Origin: Armatimonadota bacterium
GTDB lineage: Bacteria; Armatimonadota; Fimbriimonadia; Fimbriimonadales; Fimbriimonadaceae
Direction: 5' to 3'
Length of the DNA stretch: 64,000 nucleotides
NCBI GenBank assembly: GCA_025360125.1
Contig: JANYCU010000033.1
Coordinates: 1 to 64,000 of the forward strand
Part shown: in pieces, positions 1 to 8,168 of the stretch
How positions within the stretch are numbered: position 1 is the stretch's first letter
How the letters are laid out: every line of letters starts with the position of its first letter
Notes under the pieces: generated by a model
Told to the model about the DNA's origin: nothing
The model's database searches: none
What the model saw: only the letters and a program-made list of their open reading frames with translations
Position numbers and translations under genes: made by a program

Positions 1-1
1 T

Positions 2-265
2 AGAATCCAACCCTATTGGCTTGCGACTGGCGAATCTTGGAACCCTCAACCATTCGACGAGTCGGAACTCGAAGCAGTTAGAAGGGAGATCGAGGAGCAG
101 GATGCAGTGGAGCGTTCACTAACCACGAAGCGATTTAACGATAAAGGTCGTGAAATCCATATGGCGAAGCTGGAGGACTTTCCCGCACAACCGAGTTGGA
201 CTTGCAAGAACTGTAAGTTCCGTACCTTATGTCCCGAGGGGAAGGCTCAAGAAAAAGCGCACTAA
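2..265 (+). CDS. C-terminal part of a PD-(D/E)XK-like nuclease with Fe-S cysteines (5' end outside window)
   Basis: The window opens inside this gene; the last 87 codons are visible and end in TAA at 263-265. The tail holds a C-x2-C-x5-C cluster (visible residues 68, 71 and 77) in the context W-T-C-K-N-C-K-F-R-T-L-C-P. This is the pattern of the C-terminal iron-sulfur cluster in Cas4/AddB/RecB-like nucleases, where a fourth cysteine lies further upstream. The catalytic nuclease motifs are not visible, so the family assignment rests on the tail alone. The gene converges on an AvcD-like defence gene, which makes a role in phage or plasmid defence or in recombination plausible. That role is inference. 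Confidence 0.6.
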   Translation, partial: RIQPYWLATGESWNPQPFDESELEAVRREIEEQDAVERSLTTKRFNDKGREIHMAKLEDFPAQPSWTCKNCKFRTLCPEGKAQEKAH

Positions 266-271
266 ACACCC

Positions 272-316
272 AAAAAACAGGCCGCAAGAAAAGGAAGGGC
301 TGACGGCCTGTTTTTT
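272..316. terminator. Bidirectional intrinsic terminator between convergent genes
   Basis: A perfect 13-base inverted repeat (272-284 against 304-316) encloses a 19-base loop. One arm begins with six A and the other ends with six T, so a U-run follows the stem in both directions. It sits between the nuclease tail on the plus strand and the deaminase gene on the minus strand. Its outer arm overlaps the deaminase stop codon at 315-317. Confidence 0.85.
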
Positions 317-1484
317 AACTTTGTAAAAGGACTGCATACCCAGATGGTTCTATATAAACTATCCTCGCAATTCCAGCACCTAACAAGTGCCTCGCGCAAT
401 TGTGACAAGGGTATGTAGTACAAGCTAAAGTTGCTCCCGTGACGCTGATTCCATTCCTGATACATGATAGGAGACAGGCCATTTCACCATGAACAGTCCG
501 GCCAAACTCAGTTATATCAAGGAGTCCCGATTTCTTTAAGATTTTGTCTATGTCTTCGCTGTGTGCAAGATCAAGTTGTTTTCCACCGCGAGTTGAAAGC
601 TGCTTCCCAAGCAGACGAAGGAATTCATCCACGATGCGCGTTCGTTCCACGATATTTGGATCATGACCGTGCAATGAAAAGTCGCGAATGTCAACTTGAT
701 CATCGGGCCATGGCTGTCCTCCGCCAAACTTTGGCACTTCATTTGCACCAACAGCGACAATTTCATCTGTCGTGGCCATGATTGAAGCACCTACTTGTCG
801 CGAGAGATCAGCAGATCTCAATGAGGCCGCATGAGCCATAAACATCGCGACCTCCTCCTTTGTTGGCGTTGTAAATACAGAGCCAAAAAATAAGTCTAGC
901 GCCCTGGAAAGTCCCGCATATTCTGTTTCAATTCCTTTAATAAAGAAATCACAAAACTCAAATGTATCGCGTGTCCTTTGACCAAAATCGTCCTCATCGT
1001 TCTCGTCGCATTTTATAGTGGATTCAGCTTCGCCATCTCCTTTCGCATCGATAAGGTAATGAAGCCTTTTTGATCTTGGCGTATGCACGCCGATAGCCAA
1101 GAATGCCTCTCCATAGATTGTTCGAAGTGCTTCAACCTCCTCTGGCCTCTTTAATGATCGAATTACGAAAGCCTGACGTGGTTTGTCCGAATTACTTCTA
1201 TGGTTATATATTTCAGCGACCGCACATAATGCCAAAGAATGCTGGCACTTCGTTGACTTCCTAAATGAGGTTCCTTGCTGTTGCTTTTCGTTTGTGCTAC
1301 TCCCCTTGCCTTCAAGATATTTACTTAACTGTACAATATGCGTTTCATATCCTCTTGTGCTGAGCCTGTTTTCGATGGCATCGGTTAGGTCATCAAGGTT
1401 GGTGCCAACTTGGGCAACAATCCCAATCACTAGCAACCCATCTCTTGGATATACAGCATCGAATAAAGCTTCTGTTGAATTCAT
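315..1484 (-). CDS. AvcD-like anti-phage dCTP/dCMP deaminase, apparently short at the C-terminus
   Basis: The 389-residue protein has an N-terminal P-loop-like segment (about residues 18-30, G-I-V-A-Q-V-G-T-N) without the usual GK[ST] lysine. A C-terminal zinc cytidine/deoxycytidylate deaminase domain carries H332-G-E334 and P359-C360-x2-C363, the zinc ligands and catalytic glutamate. This two-part design matches the AvcD family, which depletes deoxycytidine nucleotides during phage infection. Known AvcD proteins are clearly longer after the PCxxC helix. Here the match stops after the Y-I-E-P strand and the protein ends about 15 residues later against a terminator. It is either a truncated gene or a short variant. 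AvcD in Vibrio is restrained by an adjacent RNA, AvcI; I could not recognise one here. Confidence 0.75.
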   Translation of the reverse strand: MNSTEALFDAVYPRDGLLVIGIVAQVGTNLDDLTDAIENRLSTRGYETHIVQLSKYLEGKGSSTNEKQQQGTSFRKSTKCQHSLALCAVAEIYNHRSNSDKPRQAFVIRSLKRPEEVEALRTIYGEAFLAIGVHTPRSKRLHYLIDAKGDGEAESTIKCDENDEDDFGQRTRDTFEFCDFFIKGIETEYAGLSRALDLFFGSVFTTPTKEEVAMFMAHAASLRSADLSRQVGASIMATTDEIVAVGANEVPKFGGGQPWPDDQVDIRDFSLHGHDPNIVERTRIVDEFLRLLGKQLSTRGGKQLDLAHSEDIDKILKKSGLLDITEFGRTVHGEMACLLSCIRNGISVTGATLACTTYPCHNCARHLLGAGIARIVYIEPSGYAVLLQS

Positions 1485-1577
1485 ATAACTGTATTCAATT
1501 TATCTGATTTGAATGGAAAATTGCGGTTTTCTTAGCTTGTTAGGTGCCTGATTCGATTTTGTATGATTCATTCCTTG

Positions 1578-1583
1578 TATAAT
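1578..1583 (+). promoter_or_regulatory. -10 box for the orf57-rsgA transcript (leaderless geometry)
   Basis: A perfect TATAAT ends six bases before the GTG at 1589, so the predicted transcript begins at or next to the start codon. A 5-bp stem with 4-base loop (1591-1604) would form at the very 5' end of the RNA. The -35 region is weak. Confidence 0.65.
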
Positions 1584-1588
1584 TCGGA

Positions 1589-1762
1589 GTGTCGCTGACG
1601 CGACAAAACTATCCGGAGGTCTCAATAAATAATGTCTGCAATCAACCAATCTTCACGCCTGAGCTCCTCCACGTTCTCGAACTGATCGAATTGGAGCCCG
1701 TCTCCGACTCCCGAAGCATTTCCTTCGCTTCGCCCGATCCGAACCTCCGAACAAAACAGTGA
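1589..1762 (+). CDS. Small conserved-looking protein coupled to rsgA (57 aa)
   Basis: This unlisted short ORF starts with GTG directly after a TATAAT box and encodes 57 residues with protein-like composition (central I-F-T-P-E-L-L-H-V-L-E-L-I-E-L-E-P-V segment, probably helical). Its TGA stop overlaps the GTG start of rsgA in the sequence GTGA (1759-1762), a classic translational-coupling junction. The rsgA start has no Shine-Dalgarno sequence of its own, which fits coupling. Function unknown; I recognise no family. A competing 17-codon ORF at 1632 has an SD-like GGAGG but poor coding character. Confidence 0.6.
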   Translation: MSLTRQNYPEVSINNVCNQPIFTPELLHVLELIELEPVSDSRSISFASPDPNLRTKQ

Positions 1763-2805
1763 AAGATTTAATTTCTCCTAAACTTAGCAACAAACTTGCT
1801 CATCTTGATGCCGAGCAACTTAACAACCTCATCCAACGCGCAAAGGCCCTCCGCAAGAGGTCCGGTAATCGAGCCGACACGTTTGATCAGTGGATCGAAC
1901 GAGCAATGCGCCGCGAAGAGCGCGCCATGCAAGGGGCTACCGATCAACGCGATGGCGTCGTTACGAGCGCCTTCGCCCACGACATCGACGTCGAAACCGA
2001 ATCGGGCATCGTGCGAGCCCATCGCATGAATCATAACTTGGTCGTCGGTGACGCAGTTACGGTTGGCCAGATCGGCGACCAGACGTGCGTGATTTCGGTT
2101 CAACCGAGGCGGACGAAGCTGAGCCGCCCCGATGTGAACGATAAGAACATCGAAAAGTTGATCGTGGCTAATGTTGACAGTGTCCTCATTGTCGTTTCGG
2201 TGGTTAGTCCGCCATTGCATCCGCGTTTGATCGATCGATATTTGATTGCAATTCAGAATGGCGGAGCCCGGCCCCTGATTTGCGTCAATAAGATCGATCT
2301 CCTCGAAGACTTGATTGAATTAGAAGTGCTGGAGCCATACCGAAAGATCGGAATCCCAGTGATTCAATGCTCCACCCGAGACACTCTCGGCATCGACGAG
2401 TTACGAAATCTGTTACAGGGGCAAATGGTGGTTTTCGTTGGGCACTCGGGAGTTGGTAAATCGTCTTTGATCAATGCTTTTGCACCAGAGCTGAACCTCA
2501 TAACTGGCAGTGTCAGCGAAGGATACGGACGTGGCACCCATACGACGACGGTGAGTTCGCTTCACCGCTTGCCGCACGGAACGACTCTCATTGATACCCC
2601 AGGGATTCGATCATTTGGTCTGTGGTCAGTCACTCAGAATGAAATCGAGCGCTCCTTCCCCGAGTTCGTGGGGTTGCAGTGCAAGTTTAACGACTGCACT
2701 CATACGAAGGAACCTGGTTGCGGGGTGTTGGCTGCGGTTGAGAGCGGTGCAGTCTCCGGCGATCGATACAGCACCTTCTTGCGCTTGAGAGATGAGTTGA
2801 CCTAG
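1759..2805 (+). CDS. rsgA: Small ribosomal subunit biogenesis GTPase RsgA
   Basis: This circularly permuted GTPase matures the 30S subunit by releasing late assembly factors. In order it has a helical N-terminal extension (1-60), an OB-fold (about 66-125), G4 N-K-I-D at 177-180, the P-loop G-H-S-G-V-G-K-S-S at 228-236, the switch threonines near 260-263, G3 D-T-P-G at 279-282, and a zinc knuckle with C308, C313, H315 and C321. The length of 348 is normal for the family with a slightly long N-terminus. Start GTG overlaps the upstream small ORF. Its stop TAG interlocks with the stop of the convergent oxidoreductase in the tetranucleotide CTAG. Confidence 0.95.
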   Translation: MKDLISPKLSNKLAHLDAEQLNNLIQRAKALRKRSGNRADTFDQWIERAMRREERAMQGATDQRDGVVTSAFAHDIDVETESGIVRAHRMNHNLVVGDAVTVGQIGDQTCVISVQPRRTKLSRPDVNDKNIEKLIVANVDSVLIVVSVVSPPLHPRLIDRYLIAIQNGGARPLICVNKIDLLEDLIELEVLEPYRKIGIPVIQCSTRDTLGIDELRNLLQGQMVVFVGHSGVGKSSLINAFAPELNLITGSVSEGYGRGTHTTTVSSLHRLPHGTTLIDTPGIRSFGLWSVTQNEIERSFPEFVGLQCKFNDCTHTKEPGCGVLAAVESGAVSGDRYSTFLRLRDELT

Positions 2806-3953
2806 AGTCCAGCTTCGTTTCTTAGGTCAGCCAATTCCACCGCATGTCCCGAATTGGCTGATCGGCGTACTGCCTCCATCAGCAGGACGACATCGACTCC
2901 TTCTTCCAGCTCTGGGGAAGCTTTTGAACCTTCGATGAGAGCTTTCGCAAAAGCGTCGGCGTAACGTGCGAATTCTCCATAGTGCATGCCGTGAACCTCG
3001 TTGTTGAAGAAGTAGCCGCGTTTCTCATAAAGCCAATCCTCGGTGATCTCTGCTCCGTCTTCACCAGTTCGTTTCAACTTCATGTCGTGATATTGGGCGA
3101 GGCTCGTCCCTTTCGAACCGTACACCATCAATTCGATTGCGTTTCGGGCGGTGGGGAGTTCGACCAAACCATAATGCCCAAGGGCACGCCCGGTGCGCCC
3201 ATCTTCGGATTCGATGTTGACCGAATAGATGTCGGGGCCTGAGATTCCCACATCTCGGCCGAGCTTTGAAATCGAACCCGTAGCCGAGACGCGCTTAATC
3301 GGGCCGAGATACCAACGCAGCAAATCGAGTGGATGGCTCATTCCCAGAAACGCCCAGTCGGTTTCGGCGATCGACCACGGGCTTTTGGCGTAAAACCAGT
3401 CCATTCGGTGGTTGTATTGCGCATCGACAAATTCGACGTCGCCAAACTCACCCGCTTCGGTTCGTTTTCGCTGTTGTAAAAATGGTTCGAAGAACCGCGT
3501 ACTTTGCCCAACGAGGAGTCGCCTACCTGTTGCCTTGCTCGCGGCGACTATCTGACCAAGCTGCTTTAAATCGGTTACTAGCGGCTTGGTGCAAATGACG
3601 TGTTTGCCTGCTTCAAATGCCCGAATGATGAGCTCGGCGTGGGTTGGGTCGGGGGTGTAAATCGCCACGATGTCAATCTCGGGGTTCGCAAAAAACTCGT
3701 CAAGTGAGTCGGGATAGAAAAGGCCCGGTACCATTTCCGCCGCAGAAAGACGCTTCGCGGGGTCGAGATCGAAGCCACCAATTGCTCGACAATATTGGCT
3801 CCGTCTCGGTTCATCGCCGATGAGCAAGTGCCCTTGGCTCACCGAGTCCGGAATCGAATAGGTGAGGGCCTTCAGGAGGGATTTCCCCTCATGAAGACCC
3901 AGGACTCCGATGCCGAGATGATTCGCCATTGGCTTATTATGGTCCGTCATGTC
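2802..3953 (-). CDS. Gfo/Idh/MocA family NAD(P)-dependent oxidoreductase
   Basis: The protein has an N-terminal Rossmann fold (G-I-G-V-L-G-L), a C-T-K-P motif in place of the usual E-K-P with the conserved catalytic lysine (about residue 123), and the C-terminal alpha/beta domain of sugar or cyclitol dehydrogenases. I chose the ATG at 3953 because GGAAG lies about 8 bases upstream on the coding strand; an in-frame ATG at 3971 lacks such a site and one at 3929 is possible. The gene starts inside the end of the acetyltransferase gene and is probably co-transcribed with it. Substrate cannot be read from sequence. Confidence 0.85.
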   Translation of the reverse strand, partial: DMTDHNKPMANHLGIGVLGLHEGKSLLKALTYSIPDSVSQGHLLIGDEPRRSQYCRAIGGFDLDPAKRLSAAEMVPGLFYPDSLDEFFANPEIDIVAIYTPDPTHAELIIRAFEAGKHVICTKPLVTDLKQLGQIVAASKATGRRLLVGQSTRFFEPFLQQRKRTEAGEFGDVEFVDAQYNHRMDWFYAKSPWSIAETDWAFLGMSHPLDLLRWYLGPIKRVSATGSISKLGRDVGISGPDIYSVNIESEDGRTGRALGHYGLVELPTARNAIELMVYGSKGTSLAQYHDMKLKRTGEDGAEITEDWLYEKRGYFFNNEVHGMHYGEFARYADAFAKALIEGSKASPELEEGVDVVLLMEAVRRSANSGHAVELADLRNEAGL

Positions 3954-4771
3954 GATTGCTTCCACGGGCAACCAATCGTCCCCATGTCCGTTCCTGCCGG
4001 GAAGTTCAAGCCGAATTCGGTGGCCAAGATGTGAAGCAACTCCTCATCGTTGGAAATCGTGACCTCTCGAAGGATTTCCGAACCTCGTCGGTGGGTGAAG
4101 GTGCCGTTGAGATATCCGTATCGTTCGCCGTTGGGACGCCCCAGAGCCAAAAACATATTCTGCTTAAATTTTGCTTTGGCACAGGTGCTTACCCACCAAT
4201 TTGAAACTTCCCGATCGATCTCAGGCATTTCGCGTCCGCTGAATTCGTACACATCCTCCCACTTCTCGCCCAGATTAATTTGGTGAAAATAAACCCCTTC
4301 TTCGAAGACGATTCGGCGAGGTTCATGGGGAGTTTCCTGCTCGATATCCAATTCAAACTTGATCGGCGAAGTGAGGGACATTCCGCCAACGCCAGCATCG
4401 ACAATCCATTTTGTGTTGTCCAACTCGACCATCACGAAGAGATGAGTGCGAGGAGGGAGGAAATCTCGTGGATTTCCGATTCTGACTCTCGCCTCCATTG
4501 GTTTTGCGTCAAATCCAATCTGGGTGAGAACGGCAAGGAGTAAGCCGTTTTGTTCAAAGCAGTAGCCACCTCGTTGCCGATGGATCATCTTATCCTCGAG
4601 GCGTTCGGGCTCGATATGGATGGGCAGATCGCGAATTACATCCAAATTTTCGAATGGAATGCTGCACGTATGAGCGTGTTGAATTGCCTCCAACGTCCGT
4701 AAATCGGGCTTGAAGTCGCCAGGCAAGCCGATTCGGCGAGCGTATTGCGCGAGGTCAATCTGATGCGACAT
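3947..4771 (-). CDS. Arylamine N-acetyltransferase
   Basis: This cytoplasmic enzyme transfers acetyl from acetyl-CoA to arylamines or hydrazines. The cysteine-protease-like triad is visible: C71 in R-G-G-Y-C-F-E, H110 in T-H-L-F and D125 in V-D-A-G-V-G-G, numbered from the ATG at 4771. Length of 274 is typical. I prefer this ATG over the TTG two codons upstream because a TAGACT -10 box (4778-4783) ends seven bases before it, the same leaderless spacing seen at other genes here. It is the first gene of a two-gene unit with the downstream oxidoreductase. Confidence 0.9.
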   Translation of the reverse strand: MSHQIDLAQYARRIGLPGDFKPDLRTLEAIQHAHTCSIPFENLDVIRDLPIHIEPERLEDKMIHRQRGGYCFEQNGLLLAVLTQIGFDAKPMEARVRIGNPRDFLPPRTHLFVMVELDNTKWIVDAGVGGMSLTSPIKFELDIEQETPHEPRRIVFEEGVYFHQINLGEKWEDVYEFSGREMPEIDREVSNWWVSTCAKAKFKQNMFLALGRPNGERYGYLNGTFTHRRGSEILREVTISNDEELLHILATEFGLNFPAGTDMGTIGCPWKQST

Positions 4772-4812
4772 GGTCAAAGTCTACCGATTTCAAAACGTGA
4801 TAATCTGATGAG

Positions 4813-5250
4813 GTGACGATTCGAGAAATGCTGCCGAAAGATGCTCACGCGGTATCGGGATTATCGGCTCAACTTGGCTATCCGATGCCGGAATCGACGG
4901 TTCGTGATCGCATCAATACCGTTCTGAATCAGCCAGGTCACGAGGCGTTTGTGGCCGAAAGTGACGGGAAAATCGTCGGCTGGATCCACGTTTATGTGGC
5001 GCACATCATCGAAGCCCCACACTCGTATACGGAAATTGGCGGACTTGTGGTTGACGAGAATATTCGAGGAAAAGGAGTTGGTCGCGAGCTCGTAAAAGCG
5101 GTCGAACAATGGTCGTTGGCAAACGGATTCGATGACATCCGAGTGCGTTCGGCGAGCAAGCGAACCGATGCCCACGCGTTTTACGCCAAATTGGGCTACA
5201 AGTTAGTCAAAACTCAGATGCGATTTGAAAAGTCGCTCAATAGTTCTTGA
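4813..5250 (+). CDS. GNAT family N-acetyltransferase
   Basis: A 145-residue single-domain GNAT protein. Motif A (L-V-V-D-E-N-I-R-G-K-G-V-G, with the acetyl-CoA pyrophosphate loop R-G-K-G-V-G at 85-90) and motif B (H-A-F-Y-x-K-L-G-Y) are clear. The start is GTG; TAATCT (4801-4806) lies six bases upstream, so the mRNA is probably leaderless. It diverges from the arylamine acetyltransferase with only 41 bases between start codons. The acceptor substrate is unknown. Confidence 0.85.
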   Translation: MTIREMLPKDAHAVSGLSAQLGYPMPESTVRDRINTVLNQPGHEAFVAESDGKIVGWIHVYVAHIIEAPHSYTEIGGLVVDENIRGKGVGRELVKAVEQWSLANGFDDIRVRSASKRTDAHAFYAKLGYKLVKTQMRFEKSLNSS

Positions 5251-5274
5251 CATTTCCGGGGAATTCAGTAAAAT
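5247..5274 (+). promoter_or_regulatory. recQ promoter, TTGACA-N16-TAAAAT
   Basis: A consensus -35 (5247-5252) and -10 (5269-5274) are separated by 16 bases. The -10 ends nine bases before the recQ ATG, placing the expected transcription start within about three bases of the start codon. The promoter overlaps the stop of the upstream acetyltransferase gene. Confidence 0.8.
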
Positions 5275-5283
5275 AGTAGACGA

Positions 5284-7230
5284 ATGACTACTTCCAGCAT
5301 CCCGACGGCAGAATTGCTGGAACGATTTGGGTTCTCCGAATTTCGACCTGGACAAGCTGCGGTTATCGAGAGCCTTTTGACAACAGGTAGGGCGCTTGCG
5401 GTCTTTCCAACGGGGGCGGGGAAATCGCTGTGTTATCAATTTCCTGCCCTACAGATCGAAGGTTTGACGCTGGTTGTGAGTCCGCTCATCGCCCTCATGA
5501 AGGATCAAATCGACTTTTTAACGAGCCGAGGAATTCCTGCCGCAAGGCTCGACTCGTCGCTAACCCAGGATGAACTCTTTGCCATTAATCAACAAGTCGA
5601 ATCCGGCGAAGTCAAACTACTTTACGTTGCTCCAGAGCGATTTAACAACGAACGATTTCTGGCCCAAATGAAGCGAACTCGGATCGGTCTCTTTGCCATC
5701 GACGAAGCCCACTGCATTTCAGAATGGGGGCATAACTTCCGACCCGACTACCTGAAGCTCGCCGAAACCGCCAAGGAATTGGGTGTCGAGCGGATTCTCG
5801 CCCTGACCGCAACTGCGACTCCCGCCGTCGTTAAAGACATCTGCGAAGCGTTCAATATTCCCGTCAACGACGCCACCGTCACCGGCTTTTATCGACCAAA
5901 CCTCACGATGCTGATGACGTCATGCGCGACCGAAGATCGTCGGGCAAAGCTCCTCTCGATGTTGAAAGACCGACCGCTTGGTTCCACCATCGTCTATGTC
6001 ACCCTCCAGAAAACCGCAGAAACGGTAGCTAGTTTCCTCGCTGAAAACGGCATTTCGGCCCGAGCGTATCATGCTGGACTGGCAGCCGAAGAGCGAACCG
6101 AGATTCAGGACTGGTGGATGGGAAGTCCTGACCGAGTTGTAGTTGCGACGATTGCCTTCGGAATGGGGATCGACAAATCGGACGTTCGGTACGTCTACCA
6201 CTGGAATCTGCCCAAGAGCCTCGAATCCTACAGCCAAGAAATTGGTCGAGCTGGCCGAGATGGCGAGCCGTCCACCGTCGAAGTATTGGCATGTGAAGCT
6301 GATCTTCCCGTCCTCGAAAACTTCATTTTTGGTGATACCCCCGATCCGTCCTCTCTCATATCGCTTGTGACCGAAGTTCTCAGCGGAGACGAGGTTTTCG
6401 ACGTTTCAACCTACGACCTCTCCGGTCGCCACGACCTGCGCCAGCTGGTTCTGCGAACCGCACTAACCTATCTCGAATTGGAAGGAGCGATCAAAAAAGG
6501 CACACCATTTTATGCCGAATATGAGTTCAAACCAACCAAAACGATGAACGATGTTCTCGATGCGTTCGAGGGGACTCCGGGCCAGTTTGTGAAGGATATT
6601 GTCCGCATTGCAAAGAAGGGGGTGACCTGGGTGAAGGTTGATCCCGAAAAGACTGCAAACTCACTTGAGGTCGAGCGTCGGCGAGTGGTCAAAGCTCTTG
6701 AAGTCCTGCAAGAGAAAGGCTTGATCGAGTTACGTGCGGCGGGTGTGCGCGACCGCTTTACCCGACTCGTGGGCCCCTCCGAAAGCAATCGGCTCGTAGC
6801 CAGCCTAGTCGAGAAATTTGAACGACGTGAGAAATCTGAAATTGATCGTCTTCAAATGGTGGTTGACCTGGTCGAGCATCCTGCCTGCCAAGTTAATGCT
6901 CTCGTCGGTTACTTTGGCGAAGACCGCGAGTTGGTTTGTGGGCATTGTAGCTTTTGTCTAACCAGTAAGGCGAACAAGATTGCCATTGGAAGCCCGCTGC
7001 CCGACATTGACATTTTGGTTTCACAAGATCAACTTCGAGAGCTGCGGCACCAGAATCCACTGGTGTTGTCGTCATCTCGAAACATCGCAAAGTTCCTTTG
7101 TGGCCTTGGTGGCCCGGCAATGACCAAAGCAAGGCTGGGTCGAAATCCGCTGTTTGGCATCTTGTCCAGCTACCGCTTTCGGGATGTTGAAGCCTACGCC
7201 GAGTTGGAAACGGTGGGAAGAAAGTCTTAA
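5284..7230 (+). CDS. recQ: RecQ-family ATP-dependent DNA helicase
   Basis: A 3'-5' superfamily 2 helicase for recombination repair. Motif I P-T-G-A-G-K-S is at 42-48, DEAH at 140-143, motif III A-L-T-A-T-A-T near 173-179, and motif VI Q-E-I-G-R-A-G-R-D-G at 318-327. A winged-helix RQC-like segment follows. The zinc cysteines seem displaced to the C-terminal third (C at about 538, then C-G-H-C-x2-C near 555-561), as in the short RecQ-like group. No HRDC domain is evident in the 648 residues. The ATG start fits the strong promoter immediately upstream. Confidence 0.92.
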   Translation: MTTSSIPTAELLERFGFSEFRPGQAAVIESLLTTGRALAVFPTGAGKSLCYQFPALQIEGLTLVVSPLIALMKDQIDFLTSRGIPAARLDSSLTQDELFAINQQVESGEVKLLYVAPERFNNERFLAQMKRTRIGLFAIDEAHCISEWGHNFRPDYLKLAETAKELGVERILALTATATPAVVKDICEAFNIPVNDATVTGFYRPNLTMLMTSCATEDRRAKLLSMLKDRPLGSTIVYVTLQKTAETVASFLAENGISARAYHAGLAAEERTEIQDWWMGSPDRVVVATIAFGMGIDKSDVRYVYHWNLPKSLESYSQEIGRAGRDGEPSTVEVLACEADLPVLENFIFGDTPDPSSLISLVTEVLSGDEVFDVSTYDLSGRHDLRQLVLRTALTYLELEGAIKKGTPFYAEYEFKPTKTMNDVLDAFEGTPGQFVKDIVRIAKKGVTWVKVDPEKTANSLEVERRRVVKALEVLQEKGLIELRAAGVRDRFTRLVGPSESNRLVASLVEKFERREKSEIDRLQMVVDLVEHPACQVNALVGYFGEDRELVCGHCSFCLTSKANKIAIGSPLPDIDILVSQDQLRELRHQNPLVLSSSRNIAKFLCGLGGPAMTKARLGRNPLFGILSSYRFRDVEAYAELETVGRKS

Positions 7231-7281
7231 CGTTTGACAAGCATCCCTGCGACAACGCAAACTGGTAGGGTTTCGAACATC

Positions 7282-8100
7282 ATGACTCCTAACGATCCTG
7301 CGTCCGAACAAGCCACTAAGATTCGAACGTTGATCATCACTCTTTTGCCAGAAACTCTCCGCAGCTCCGTTTTGCTTGACGCCCATCAAACGGCGGATTG
7401 GATGGATTCTTCGATTTGCCTCGGGATTCCGAAGGGAGATTCACGGGATGACCTTGAGGCGGAAATCGACAAAGCTGGGCTACCAAAGCCACCTGAACAT
7501 GTTTTTGACATCCTCTCTCGTAGCGAAGTTGGATGTATTTATGCTCATCTACGAGCCCTTGCCATCGCCTCGAAAAGCGATTCACCAACGCTCATTTTGG
7601 AGGACGATGCGTGGTTTGAGCCAGCCACGCTGAAAGAAATTGTCACTAAACTTGACTGGATGCCGGATGATGCGATCCTTAAGCTCGAAGGAGACGATAA
7701 ACCTGGAGGACGAATCGTTTTCGGCCCTAAGCATAAAAATTTTCGCTTTGCCCTTTCAATGCGTCCATCCAACGGAAGTGCAGGATATATTGTTACTTCG
7801 ATTTCAGCTTCTCGGCTGCTGGCTGCAGGATATGGTTACGGCCATGCCTACGACATGCTTCTGAATGATCCGACTCTTCATGGCTGTCTCCTCCTCGATG
7901 CGGTCCCGTTTCCAATCCGCCCATCAATTCAGGCTGTCTCGACCATAAGTCGGGGCAAAAAACGACCCGGTTTCCTCAACAAGATGGCTCGCCATTCGGA
8001 AAAATTGAAGCGTCGGGTTGGACGATATAGAATGCAGGTGTTAAGAGCTCAAAGGCAAAGATACTTTCGGGTTCGTTTTGCTAAGTTCTACGAAAACTGA
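7282..8100 (+). CDS. Glycosyltransferase family 25 protein
   Basis: The protein resembles LPS-type GT25 galactosyltransferases: S-E-V-G-C-I-Y-A-H-L-R-A (about 81-92) followed by L-I-L-E-D-D-A (about 104-110), whose acidic pair binds metal and nucleotide sugar. The C-terminus is very basic and arginine-rich, which may hold it at the membrane face. The ATG at 7282 is preferred; an upstream in-frame TTG at 7234 would add 16 poorly conserved-looking residues. It follows recQ by 51 bases. A role in surface polysaccharide assembly is consistent with waaA in the same window. Confidence 0.8.
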   Translation: MTPNDPASEQATKIRTLIITLLPETLRSSVLLDAHQTADWMDSSICLGIPKGDSRDDLEAEIDKAGLPKPPEHVFDILSRSEVGCIYAHLRALAIASKSDSPTLILEDDAWFEPATLKEIVTKLDWMPDDAILKLEGDDKPGGRIVFGPKHKNFRFALSMRPSNGSAGYIVTSISASRLLAAGYGYGHAYDMLLNDPTLHGCLLLDAVPFPIRPSIQAVSTISRGKKRPGFLNKMARHSEKLKRRVGRYRMQVLRAQRQRYFRVRFAKFYEN

Positions 8101-8168
8101 ACGCGAAGTCGCTTTGACCGAAAAATTCCTCACTGGGTTGTTAAGGCTTGGTAAACTCTGCCCACCCC

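Noticed and set aside
1632-1685. 17-codon ORF with GGAGG upstream, possible leader peptide of rsgA
   Set aside because: The overlapping frame from 1589 has better protein character, a leaderless promoter and a GTGA junction with rsgA; the two cannot easily both be used.
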